From NCBI GenBank assembly GCA_029237615.1, contig JAQNCM010000408.1:1-37208 (forward strand): a stretch of 37,208 bases of DNA. Reading direction: 5' to 3'. Below are positions 1 to 8,834 of the stretch, piece after piece. This stretch comes from Mucilaginibacter sp. Lineage in GTDB: Bacteria; Bacteroidota; Bacteroidia; Sphingobacteriales; Sphingobacteriaceae. Under the pieces are notes generated by a model, which had not been told where the DNA came from, ran no database searches, and was given only the letters and a program-made list of their open reading frames with translations. Position 1 is the first letter of the stretch. Each line of letters opens with the position of its first letter. A program made the position numbers and the translations under genes.

Positions 1-1031
1 CGAGGCGTAGGTAGGATATAAAATTTATCCTCCTTTTGTTCAATTTTAAGGATAGGGGATTTGCAGGGTCGGGTTTTGGTAGACATTAGACCGTTGAGAT
101 AGCCCTCTGTTAATTCCCTTGCTTCGGCTTGATTAGAAAGATAGTTAAATTTAGGAGCGATCCATCGCTCCATGTCTGCCATCTGGCAACCTACGATAAG
201 CCGGGCATCAAATAACTGTTTGAATGCGTCGGCCAGCTGATTGCCAAAACCACGGAACACCAACGGTTTGTCCGGTGCCTCATCTGATAATAATAGTCTT
301 TCAAGTTTGGGGTGATCTGCGGAAACAAAATACTCTCTTAATAAGTCGAGCAATTGCGAGGCAATACCCGGTTTAAAAGTGGGGTAGCGATCTATTGGTT
401 TAGTAGGTGACCCATTTTCAAACAATAACTCCGGTTCTTCACTTTTTCTTGGTTCTGTCGGATTCTCGGTCTGCTTCGCTTCCTGCTTTTTATCATGAAG
501 ATATTTTTGGAATTCTTCAAATGAAATGTGATCCTTGGTCGAATTTGCCGCATCATAAATTAGTTCCATCAGAAACTTCTCGCGTAACTTAACAGAATCG
601 CCCAGGTCCTCCGAAAATTTGGAGGTCACTTCAATATTAGCGCCGTCAGACTGAAGATTATTCACGATGAACAAATACTCCAAACGGACAGAAAAAATAA
701 AAGAGCGATCATAAACTAGCTTCATTTCCGAATAGTGCTGATTATAATTACCCCAAAACTCTTTAAACCGGCTGCGAACTTTAGACAATTCAGCCAATTG
801 AAGTTTAATACGCTCTTTATCTAACGTAATTAGATCAATAAAAGCCATATCCTTTAACACCCTTAATTCGCTCCTATAAGAAAAGGAATCATAGTATTGG
901 GTTTGGTAGGTTAAATCATAGGCTTTAACATGCCTCTTTTCATTCGTGCCCGATTCCCTTTGGAGATAATCTTCGATAATTCGTAGATCAAAAGTTTGAA
1001 TACGGGTCAGAAAGTCTTTAAGATGCAGCAT
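1..1031 (-). CDS. Hypothetical protein, truncated by the left window edge (~343 codons visible)
   Basis: Reading the minus strand from ATG at 1031 gives MLHLKDFLTRIQTFDLRIIEDYLQRESGTNEKRHVKAYDL... open to base 1 with no stop. Absent from the ORF track because it has no stop inside the window. Confidence 0.8.
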   Translation of the reverse strand, partial: MLHLKDFLTRIQTFDLRIIEDYLQRESGTNEKRHVKAYDLTYQTQYYDSFSYRSELRVLKDMAFIDLITLDKERIKLQLAELSKVRSRFKEFWGNYNQHYSEMKLVYDRSFIFSVRLEYLFIVNNLQSDGANIEVTSKFSEDLGDSVKLREKFLMELIYDAANSTKDHISFEEFQKYLHDKKQEAKQTENPTEPRKSEEPELLFENGSPTKPIDRYPTFKPGIASQLLDLLREYFVSADHPKLERLLLSDEAPDKPLVFRGFGNQLADAFKQLFDARLIVGCQMADMERWIAPKFNYLSNQAEARELTEGYLNGLMSTKTRPCKSPILKIEQKEDKFYILPTP

Positions 1032-1239
1032 ATACCATTAAGTTAGATGATTATTTCCAAATAACAAATGCGCGAGTATTTAGTTCAAAAATTGCCTTTT
1101 ACTGTTTCTTCAGTTTTTCATTCGCGAATTAAAAAACCTAACTTAAGATAGATAAATCAACGTATTACTTGATATTAACGCCTACAATATAACGATCTGT
1201 TAAATATAAACTAAAGCTTGCTAGTCCGGCACACCCGAG

Positions 1240-2058
1240 TTACCAACTAATAATCTTTCCCATCGGCCTTTTCCAGCCAATTGTGTTACCTGCAATTAAC
1301 GTAGCTTTGTGCAAATTTATCATCATGAGCACTGAAAAATTTTCATATTTTTTAATTTCTATCGGGCCAAAGTCACGCCTTGGGTCCCAGGTTATCATAA
1401 ACTGAAAGTATTTGGGTATCGCTTTTTCACCGTAAACAGTCCCCGCCACCAAGAAACCGGTATATTCATCTCTGTCCAACACCAGGTCATAGTGACCACG
1501 GCTTTCAAATTCGAGCCGAAAGCGGTCTGGCAGATCAGCCCGCCTCACTCCCAGGTCCACAAAATCAAAAATGCCGGCGTTCATTGCGATCGGTTTGGTA
1601 TCGCGGCCCACCCATTTTAAAGGGCGGGGATCGTGCTGGTTAAGCGGAACAGGTTTGGCTCCATTTTTAACCGGAAGTTTATAGATCTTTTCCAGGCGAA
1701 CTTCCGCGGATTTTTCGCAAGAACTGCCCACGTTGGAGATCCGGAAACGAAGATGCATTTGGATGATCTCCTCCTTTTCATTTTGAACTTTGGTCTTTTT
1801 TTGCCAGCGCTCCGAGGTACCCGTATCGATCCGAAAGCGCGGACGACGGAAGTATTCCAGTACGATATTGAGCGTTAAAGCAAAAATGATGGTGATAAAA
1901 CTGACAAAGATGGACACCCATTTCAGGAACACATCATCTGTATGGTCGCGCAAAAATGCATAGATCGTTTTGGCATTCTCGACGCATAAGAACGCTACTG
2001 CTAAAAGCAGCAGGATCAAAAGGATCGGGATCGTCAACTTCGTTTGGTCAATGCGCAT
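1240..2058 (-). CDS. Membrane protein with two N-terminal TM helices and a soluble C-terminal domain, unknown function
   Basis: Long ORF; hydrophobic segments IPILLILLLLAVAFLCV and WVSIFVSFITIIFALTLNIVL; 44 bp downstream of the MBL gene on the same strand. Confidence 0.75.
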   Translation of the reverse strand: MRIDQTKLTIPILLILLLLAVAFLCVENAKTIYAFLRDHTDDVFLKWVSIFVSFITIIFALTLNIVLEYFRRPRFRIDTGTSERWQKKTKVQNEKEEIIQMHLRFRISNVGSSCEKSAEVRLEKIYKLPVKNGAKPVPLNQHDPRPLKWVGRDTKPIAMNAGIFDFVDLGVRRADLPDRFRLEFESRGHYDLVLDRDEYTGFLVAGTVYGEKAIPKYFQFMITWDPRRDFGPIEIKKYENFSVLMMINLHKATLIAGNTIGWKRPMGKIISW

Positions 2059-2102
2059 GCCAGGTTTTAATAAAGATGCTTCAAATATTGTATTATTTGC
2101 TA

Positions 2103-3509
2103 TCAGCCCTCGATCGTATACGTGACCACAGTTTTGCTGGCCGTAATATCGACCTTCGCTAACAGCGCTCCCCAGTTGGCCTGCCCAATAGCGCCTGCCG
2201 GATCGCAGTCAGTCTCATAAACCATATCGGCGCGCAGGATCCGGTTTTTCGTCAGCTCCTTGATCCGTTTATAAAGATTGGCTGCGGGCATTTTCCAGCC
2301 GTTGACCTTGGTGATATTCGGGTCACTGATATCCACGGGGATCATGGCCACCAGTTCCGGGTGGGTCATTTTTTCCAGCGACTCCGGCAAGGTCGCGTTA
2401 TGACTGCAATGATGCCCGACTTTATACAGTACCGTTTGCTGGAGCAGTTTATCCAGCGAAACCGTTTGGCCGGCCCAGTCGATGGTTTTCCAGGACAACC
2501 AGTTACCCGTCTGCGCGTCGCCGACAAAAAGCAATACCTTTTGGGATTCCACCAGCTCGAAGGCCAGCACCAGGCTGCTGTTGTTGGTGTAGGCATCCAG
2601 GTAGAGCGCCATATTTTCCGCCTGGTCGAGCCAATCCTCATCGATATTGCGCCATTTGTTGGCCGGATCGCTATAGTTGATCATTAAAGGGTTGGTCAGG
2701 TGGTCCCGGGGTTTTTCGAACTTCTGGTCAAAAGGAAAAAAAGGCTCACCGGCGACTGGCTTACCCACAAAATTGGTCAGCCCCGCCATAAATCCGTCAG
2801 CCATATTCAATACCGGCGCGAGCTTGGAATCATAGGATTCTCCTTTACCGGGATTGATGTCAAACAGCAAATTATTATCCTTAGGGGGGCCGAGTACGTA
2901 AACTTTTACCGCTCCGGCATCCAGGCCGGGCAGGTCCATGATGGTGCCGGGGTAAAGGTAGCTGACCTGCTTACCGCCTAATGCTTTCAGGTTATTCAGG
3001 CCTTGCTGCGGCACGACCGGCGTGCTGTTTAGCGCCGGCGCATCCAAGCCGTAAAAACCCAGCACGTCATTGATATGCTCGGCGGCCTTGCTGGCGTTCA
3101 ATCCGTTGATCGCGCTTAAACTTTTGCTGATCTCCTGTAGCTTCGTGCTGAGTTTGCGCTGTCCGCCCGCGATCGCCTGCGCCTGCGTGTCATCCGGGCT
3201 ATCCAGCCAGGAGAGCCAGACATGGCCCGCGCCGATGGCTTTAAACGTATCGAAGGCATGCACATAGCCCGAAAGGTGGTCATTGTGCTGGTGGGTGCCC
3301 ACCACGACATCCAGCGGCTTGCCGCTCAGCTTGGTTTTGATATCGGCAGCGATCGATTGCATATGCGGGATGGTCGTGCCGTTATTGCGGAATGAACCGC
3401 AGTCGATTAGGATATGGCTTTCTTTTCCAGCCGAACTGAAGTTGAGCAGGAAACAGTCGCCGAGCTCGCCGACCGGGTACATGTGTACTTTTACTTGTAA
3501 TGGCTCCAT
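2103..3509 (-). CDS. Metallo-beta-lactamase-fold hydrolase (ComEC/Rec2 hydrolase-like), no signal peptide
   Basis: Motif VVGTHQHNDHLSGY (HxHxDH), FVGDAQTGNW and KVGHHCSHNAT. The track start is 3533, but MEPLQVKVHMYPVGELGDCFLL (ATG at 3509) starts 1 bp after the upstream stop and fits better. Confidence 0.85.
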   Translation of the reverse strand: MEPLQVKVHMYPVGELGDCFLLNFSSAGKESHILIDCGSFRNNGTTIPHMQSIAADIKTKLSGKPLDVVVGTHQHNDHLSGYVHAFDTFKAIGAGHVWLSWLDSPDDTQAQAIAGGQRKLSTKLQEISKSLSAINGLNASKAAEHINDVLGFYGLDAPALNSTPVVPQQGLNNLKALGGKQVSYLYPGTIMDLPGLDAGAVKVYVLGPPKDNNLLFDINPGKGESYDSKLAPVLNMADGFMAGLTNFVGKPVAGEPFFPFDQKFEKPRDHLTNPLMINYSDPANKWRNIDEDWLDQAENMALYLDAYTNNSSLVLAFELVESQKVLLFVGDAQTGNWLSWKTIDWAGQTVSLDKLLQQTVLYKVGHHCSHNATLPESLEKMTHPELVAMIPVDISDPNITKVNGWKMPAANLYKRIKELTKNRILRADMVYETDCDPAGAIGQANWGALLAKVDITASKTVVTYTIEG

Positions 3510-3510
3510 A

Positions 3511-5445
3511 TTAGTGAAAATGAAGGTGTGCAAAATTGATCGGGCTTAAAGCGGTATTTTCTTCATACATCGAATCGGTAAAGGAATAATCCTGGGTCGA
3601 ATCGCCTTGCTGGTAATCGGCCTGGGCCTGGAAGCGTTCCTGGCTGCGGATGTTCTTGGTGATGATATAGCTCAGGCTAAAGTCCTTGGAACTATCAAAG
3701 ATAATGGTCGAGCCGCCGCGAAAGCGGATCTCCTGCGGCTCGGCGCCGCCACTGTTGACTTTAATGTTGACCGACTGGGTGATGCTGACGATGACCTGTT
3801 CGAGGATCAGCCCCTGGTTACCCACACGGTAAGCCGGCCGCACCTTGTGGATCTCGATCGGTACAGCTTCGACCTTGTTGAGCGGGTTACCTTTCTCATC
3901 GTCAAAAATAAGTTCGTCGGTGGTCAAGCCAAGTTTTCTAAGCCACTGCTCCCACTCATCCTCGCTGAAATTCGGCCGTTTGGTATCCATCAGGAAAACG
4001 TGCAACTGCCGTTGGATCTGCTGTGAACGCTCCCACAGGGCTTTACGATCACTAATACTGGTCAGTTCCCTTACCAGCGGCTTCAGGAAATCAGCCGTGA
4101 CCTGTAGCGCCCGTGCCTGTACCGGGTTCAGATCCGGCGTCGACCATTGCAGGCTTTCTTCGGACAGCGTGTTGACCTGGTCGGGGAAGATCCCCCAGCT
4201 GCGGAAGGCATCGATCAGCGCGATCCGGTAATTATTTTCACCGGGCTGAGCAAATTCTATATCGGCAGTGATCAGCGCGCGCAGGAAATCGCCGAAAGTA
4301 ATATCAACCGGCGGACAGTAATCTAGCGCGCGGATAGCTATACTAAGCAAATGGCCCGCGATCTCGCAGACTTCCTGCGCCAGCCTCTTGGCCAGGTCGG
4401 GCGAAATCGAACCTTGCGGCAGGATGCCGGTACCGCCGCTGGCGATCCGGATCAGGTCGGCCGTTTTGTAGCTATACACTTTAATAAGGGCGTCAAAGAA
4501 GGTAGCCACCAGGATGGAACCGCGCTCATGCGGCTCGGTAGTGGTTTGGTAAAGCGCCGGATCCGCTTTGCGGCGTACCCATTTATCGCCAACATATTCG
4601 CCGATCCCGCTGCGCAACGCGCCACGGCCATTGGCCAGCGCGGTACCGAACTGGGTAGCCAGTTCGCCCAGGTAATTGAAATGGTTCAGGTCGCCGCCGC
4701 TCAAAGCGATCTGGCTGATCACCAGGTCGTTGATCGTAAAGCGCTGTAAAAGCGCGACGATGTCAGAAAAGCCCTCATGAAAAGCCGGGACATCGCGGTT
4801 GGTATTTTCCAGGAAACGCGGGTGAATGCTGTCGACCAGCGCATGGGTGACCTCGTGGGCAATAATATCCGGTGACAGGCAGCTAAAGATCGTCCCGCCC
4901 GGGAAATTGGTACCCTGCACCTGTAAGGCCGCCTTGAAATAACCAAACAGGATGGCCTTCTTACGCGTATCATAATAGGCGTTTGCGTCCCTGCGGGCAT
5001 GCGGGTAGATCCTGATCTGTCCCACGTATTCGTCCGGTTCTCCTTTTTTAACAAACCTGGCGTTCCAGATCAGCCGGCGCCCGAGCGCCTGCTCAAAAAG
5101 ATCCAGCGTTTTCATAGCGATCGTATAAACGAACTGCTGGTGGAATTGCGGGTTGCCTTCGCTGGGTGTCAGCCCATTTTGCGCCAGCACGCTGATATCG
5201 TCCAGGTTGACCGGTTCGTAAAAGCAGTTACTGGGCGGATCAACGTCTATGACCTCGAAATATTCGCCCGAAGGGCCGACATGGTTATTGAGCACCGTTG
5301 CCGCGCTGACCTCGGTCATCGGCACGCTAAGGTCCTCCCAGCGGATGCGATAAGTGGTTTCATTGATGCCCATCGTATCCAGCCGGGTGGAAAAACCCGG
5401 GTCGAGGGTGTAGCCCCGCAAGAGGCGGTGTACCTGTTTTGCCAT
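3511..5445 (-). CDS. Gluzincin-like zinc metallopeptidase, leaderless, with long C-terminal extension
   Basis: 644 aa ORF; zinc motif IIAHEVTHALVDSIHPRF (HExxH) followed by AFHEGFSDIVALL, resembling the third-ligand helix of M4/M36-type gluzincins. Confidence 0.8.
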   Translation of the reverse strand: MAKQVHRLLRGYTLDPGFSTRLDTMGINETTYRIRWEDLSVPMTEVSAATVLNNHVGPSGEYFEVIDVDPPSNCFYEPVNLDDISVLAQNGLTPSEGNPQFHQQFVYTIAMKTLDLFEQALGRRLIWNARFVKKGEPDEYVGQIRIYPHARRDANAYYDTRKKAILFGYFKAALQVQGTNFPGGTIFSCLSPDIIAHEVTHALVDSIHPRFLENTNRDVPAFHEGFSDIVALLQRFTINDLVISQIALSGGDLNHFNYLGELATQFGTALANGRGALRSGIGEYVGDKWVRRKADPALYQTTTEPHERGSILVATFFDALIKVYSYKTADLIRIASGGTGILPQGSISPDLAKRLAQEVCEIAGHLLSIAIRALDYCPPVDITFGDFLRALITADIEFAQPGENNYRIALIDAFRSWGIFPDQVNTLSEESLQWSTPDLNPVQARALQVTADFLKPLVRELTSISDRKALWERSQQIQRQLHVFLMDTKRPNFSEDEWEQWLRKLGLTTDELIFDDEKGNPLNKVEAVPIEIHKVRPAYRVGNQGLILEQVIVSITQSVNIKVNSGGAEPQEIRFRGGSTIIFDSSKDFSLSYIITKNIRSQERFQAQADYQQGDSTQDYSFTDSMYEENTALSPINFAHLHFH

Positions 5446-5450
5446 ATGGT

Positions 5451-7142
5451 TTAGGTTAATTTTTTGTAGAGGATATAAGGATCATCGTTAAAGGCCTTCC
5501 AGTCCCTGGTGAGCTGCACAACCAAAGCCGCTTCTTCAGTGCTTAAAGCAGGCTGCTTCAGGTAATATTTCAGCAGGTTATAGCAGGTGGTGAATTGCCC
5601 GGTCGCTACGATGCCGGCCAGTTCATCTTGCTGAAAGGGATCGAACCATAAGGTGGTTGGCATGCTGCGGGCTTTTTCAGCGATATCTTTCAGCCGCTGT
5701 TCCAGTTCCTGGATAACCGGCTTCGCGTTCAGCTCCTTTACGGGCGCGTCGATGGTTTTTGCCAGTTTCTCGTCGGTCTTTGGGGAAAGCTTGGCGTTGC
5801 TCAGGTCATAAATAGCATTACTGATCGTCATCGGCCCCAGATCCTTGTCCGCATAGATCATGTTATAATAAAGCCGTCGTATTTGTTTGAGGTAAAGATC
5901 ATCCGCCAAAAGGAATACCGATTTGAGCCGCGAGGTGACCATTTGTTTAAGCCGGCTGACGCGTATGGTCAGGAAATAATCGATATAGTTGAACATGACC
6001 ACCAGCCAGGTGCTTTTTGTTTTAAACGCTTGCTTTTTTTGCAGCGCCAGGAATATCACTCCGCCAATATAGCTTATGGCGAGCACGGCCAGTGGAATAA
6101 AAACAAATTTCATCCATTCGTGCCAGCCTCGGATCGCTGCAAAAACTGCGATAATCACGAAGGACAGCGCGGCCAGTTTGATCATATTGATGACTTGCTG
6201 CACCGTAAAAGCATTATACCAGCGCTTTTTTTCCATGGGCAGCGTGTAGCCGTCGACAAAATAACTGCCGACGTCGGTCAGGACCACCAAATCGAATTCT
6301 TTACCGGTGCCTTTACGACGGTCATTGGCTTTAAAAACGCTGTCGATGGCCTGGTTGTCGGCTACGCCGCCATCCATCAGCCCAAAACGTTCTTTGATGT
6401 CTTTGAAGGTTTCGTTGGAAAGTAGTTCTTTATCGGTGTCGGTAATGGTAAAAGGATTACTTTCATAAATGATCGCGTCGAGTAGCCCTTGCCGGCTCAG
6501 ACCGGCGTGGACAAAGTCATCCGGGAAAATAAAGGGTTCAAAACCGCCCGAGAAACAGGAAGAACAAGCCATCAGGTCACCCAGCTTTAAGTCGCCTGCC
6601 ACCTTCAGGTCTTTAAAATAAATATAGTAATTGCCGACCAGGCCATTGCTGATCCCGGCTTGCTGCGACTGGAAACGAAAACTGACGCCATTGGTAAATT
6701 CGGTGGAGTTGATACAGACCTCTTCTAAATGCGGGACAATACCCTCGCCCGGTTCATATAAGTTTTTAAATGTTTGCGCGCCGAACTTTTCATCATAAGC
6801 GATGGAAAAGGCGTTGATGAGGTTGCGGCTTTTGGTATCGCGTCCCTCCCAGGGCTGCTTTGCCTTCAGGATCTCGAAAACGCGGGCGATCAGGGTTTCA
6901 CCCTCCATCGCCGCCAGTAAAGCTTTATAGGTCACTGAAAATTCGTCGCCCTGGAACACGCCAATGCTGTAGGCGATATTGGTCATGCTGCCGCCGGAAG
7001 TGGAGCCGATAAATTTGACGTTGTTAAGCAGGGGCTTGTCCCAGCCCGGGGGCTGGAGCTGATTCAGGTAAGACAGGGTTCCGAGCGAAAATGCCGCTGC
7101 ACGGAAACCGCCGCCCGAGAAAGCAAGAGCAATGTTCTTCAT
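5451..7142 (-). CDS. Patatin-like phospholipase/acyl hydrolase with internal TM hairpin
   Basis: MKNIALAFSGGGFRAAAFSLGTL (glycine-rich oxyanion loop), FIGSTSGGSMTN (nucleophile elbow), LMDGGVADNQAI (catalytic Asp DGG), then two hydrophobic helices IKLAALSFVIIAVFAAI and FVFIPLAVLAISYIGGVIFLAL. Confidence 0.88.
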   Translation of the reverse strand: MKNIALAFSGGGFRAAAFSLGTLSYLNQLQPPGWDKPLLNNVKFIGSTSGGSMTNIAYSIGVFQGDEFSVTYKALLAAMEGETLIARVFEILKAKQPWEGRDTKSRNLINAFSIAYDEKFGAQTFKNLYEPGEGIVPHLEEVCINSTEFTNGVSFRFQSQQAGISNGLVGNYYIYFKDLKVAGDLKLGDLMACSSCFSGGFEPFIFPDDFVHAGLSRQGLLDAIIYESNPFTITDTDKELLSNETFKDIKERFGLMDGGVADNQAIDSVFKANDRRKGTGKEFDLVVLTDVGSYFVDGYTLPMEKKRWYNAFTVQQVINMIKLAALSFVIIAVFAAIRGWHEWMKFVFIPLAVLAISYIGGVIFLALQKKQAFKTKSTWLVVMFNYIDYFLTIRVSRLKQMVTSRLKSVFLLADDLYLKQIRRLYYNMIYADKDLGPMTISNAIYDLSNAKLSPKTDEKLAKTIDAPVKELNAKPVIQELEQRLKDIAEKARSMPTTLWFDPFQQDELAGIVATGQFTTCYNLLKYYLKQPALSTEEAALVVQLTRDWKAFNDDPYILYKKLT

Positions 7143-7375
7143 GTGAGGTTTGGATTTAAAATAACTTTAAGACTGGAACGTACTGCGCTGTAATTTAGTA
7201 ATTTAAATCAAAATGTCAAGCCCGTATTTTAACGGTACTTATAAAAAAAGCGCATTTCTTAAATAAATTTGCGTGTTAGCGGATAATTAGTAAATTTAAG
7301 GTTTAACTGCTTCGTTTTAAAACAGTTGAATACCCTTGACTTATCCTGCATGAATTACCTCCTTAATTTCCGGCG

Positions 7376-8401
7376 ATGAAAGAAAATAAACTCAGCGGTG
7401 ATCTGAACCTGAATGTAAAGGTCGAAAACCCGGCGCCGGAGCCCGCACCCCCGGAACGCTTCCTGGGCATGTCCACCGCCGGGCTGGATTTCTTCAAATG
7501 GATCATTGGTACGGTGATCCTCGGCGCGGCAGGTTTGTGGATCAATTGCAGTATACAGACGCATCAACTCAAACTTACCCAGGTCAAAGACAGCGTGCAA
7601 TTGCGGCTACAGCAAATGGAAGTCGATTCCAAGCTGATCACCGCGGTATCCGAAAAGTTCGACGACCAGGAGACTGACCAGGCTAAGAACCATCAAAAGG
7701 AAATCAATTACTTACAATTCATCATCACCTTTGTATCGACCGACAGCCTGGTTAAAAATATTCATAACCGGCTAAACAGCCTCAACGGCGTGATCACCAC
7801 TAACAATTTAAAACAGGTGGTACCGGACGCGGCAACCATCACGCAAAAAACAAGTCAATTATCCAACGGACTGTCGGTTAAACTGCAAAAAGATGCCGCC
7901 CATGCGCCCAAGGTGAACCAGTCCATGACACAGTTTAATACCGATCAGGAGAACCTGGTCAAGACCAGTCCTACCGGTACGCCCTTGCTGGATACCAATC
8001 AAACGACCGCCGTGCTAACGAATATCAACAAAGCCGCAGTTACAACGGTTCCGGGGAAGATCGAGAACAACTTTTACCTTGCCGTCGGTCCGCAAACGCT
8101 TTACTGTAAAGCTGGTTATTTTGTCGTTTTCAATAATGCGCTACGCGTGGATGTGAACGCGACCGATCCCGCCAACCAGGTCGCGACTGTAGGTTTCAAA
8201 AAGGCGGGAACCAATGACTTGGTCGACCCGTCCCTGGCCAGTGTTGTCTTAAGTAAAAATGCGCCGCTCACCGTTGACTACGGGGGTTACCGCTACCAGG
8301 TCAATTTAAGTTATATTGGCCATGCCGGGATCAATCCCTTCACCCAGGCGGCTTATATCACGGTTACGGTTTACCAGCAACAGGCTGTGCCCAAAAAATA
8401 G
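7376..8401 (+). CDS. TM-anchored protein of unknown function
   Basis: 341 aa ORF with one TM (FFKWIIGTVILGAAGLWINC) followed by a coiled-coil-like and soluble region; divergent from the patatin operon. Confidence 0.75.
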   Translation: MKENKLSGDLNLNVKVENPAPEPAPPERFLGMSTAGLDFFKWIIGTVILGAAGLWINCSIQTHQLKLTQVKDSVQLRLQQMEVDSKLITAVSEKFDDQETDQAKNHQKEINYLQFIITFVSTDSLVKNIHNRLNSLNGVITTNNLKQVVPDAATITQKTSQLSNGLSVKLQKDAAHAPKVNQSMTQFNTDQENLVKTSPTGTPLLDTNQTTAVLTNINKAAVTTVPGKIENNFYLAVGPQTLYCKAGYFVVFNNALRVDVNATDPANQVATVGFKKAGTNDLVDPSLASVVLSKNAPLTVDYGGYRYQVNLSYIGHAGINPFTQAAYITVTVYQQQAVPKK

Positions 8402-8631
8402 CTTTGCTTCCAGAACTTCACGTATAAACCGGCTAAAAGCAACACGGTCAGCACGATCAACGCCAAAGTCGATGGCTCAACCTTAAAGCTGATCTTGGTG
8501 AGGTCGAAAGCCTTTTTGCTCTCTACTGCGCCGAGCAAGCTGACGATCACCATCAGCAGTATGGTTTCGCAAAAACCACAGAAAAACAGTCTGGCAAACG
8601 CACATGCTGTCCTCGCGGTTGCGATTAACAT
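8371..8631 (-). CDS. Possible small single-TM protein (true start perhaps MVIVSLLGAVESKK...)
   Basis: ORF with ...KISFKVEPSTLALIVLTVLLLAGLYVKFWK; 3' end overlaps the convergent gene by 31 bp. Confidence 0.35.
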   Translation of the reverse strand: MLIATARTACAFARLFFCGFCETILLMVIVSLLGAVESKKAFDLTKISFKVEPSTLALIVLTVLLLAGLYVKFWKQSYFLGTACCW

Positions 8632-8834
8632 TGTAAGCGGCCTGGAAACGAAATTTCGAGTAACGGTTTAGATCTCGCTAAACGCACCATAGTCATCCGA
8701 CCTCATTTGGTCAAGCAATTCAAATCAGAAAGACATTCTAACTCACTCACGGTTAATCAATCAGGAAAACGAATTTACAGAAATTTTATTTGGAAAAGTT
8801 ATAGCTTGATGAAACTCGCAATTCTTTTGCCGCT

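Noticed and set aside
407-592. 61-aa plus-strand ORF at the left end
   Set aside because: Lies antisense inside the long truncated CDS 1-1031.
2361-5454. Large antisense plus-strand ORFs (2361-2687, 3607-4026, 4351-4749, 4999-5454) opposite the MBL and peptidase genes
   Set aside because: They mirror well-supported coding genes with conserved catalytic motifs; long antisense frames are expected in GC-rich coding DNA and none shows domain-like sequence.
5883-6425. 180-aa plus-strand ORF antisense to the patatin gene
   Set aside because: Antisense shadow of a gene with clear patatin motifs; no recognisable domain.
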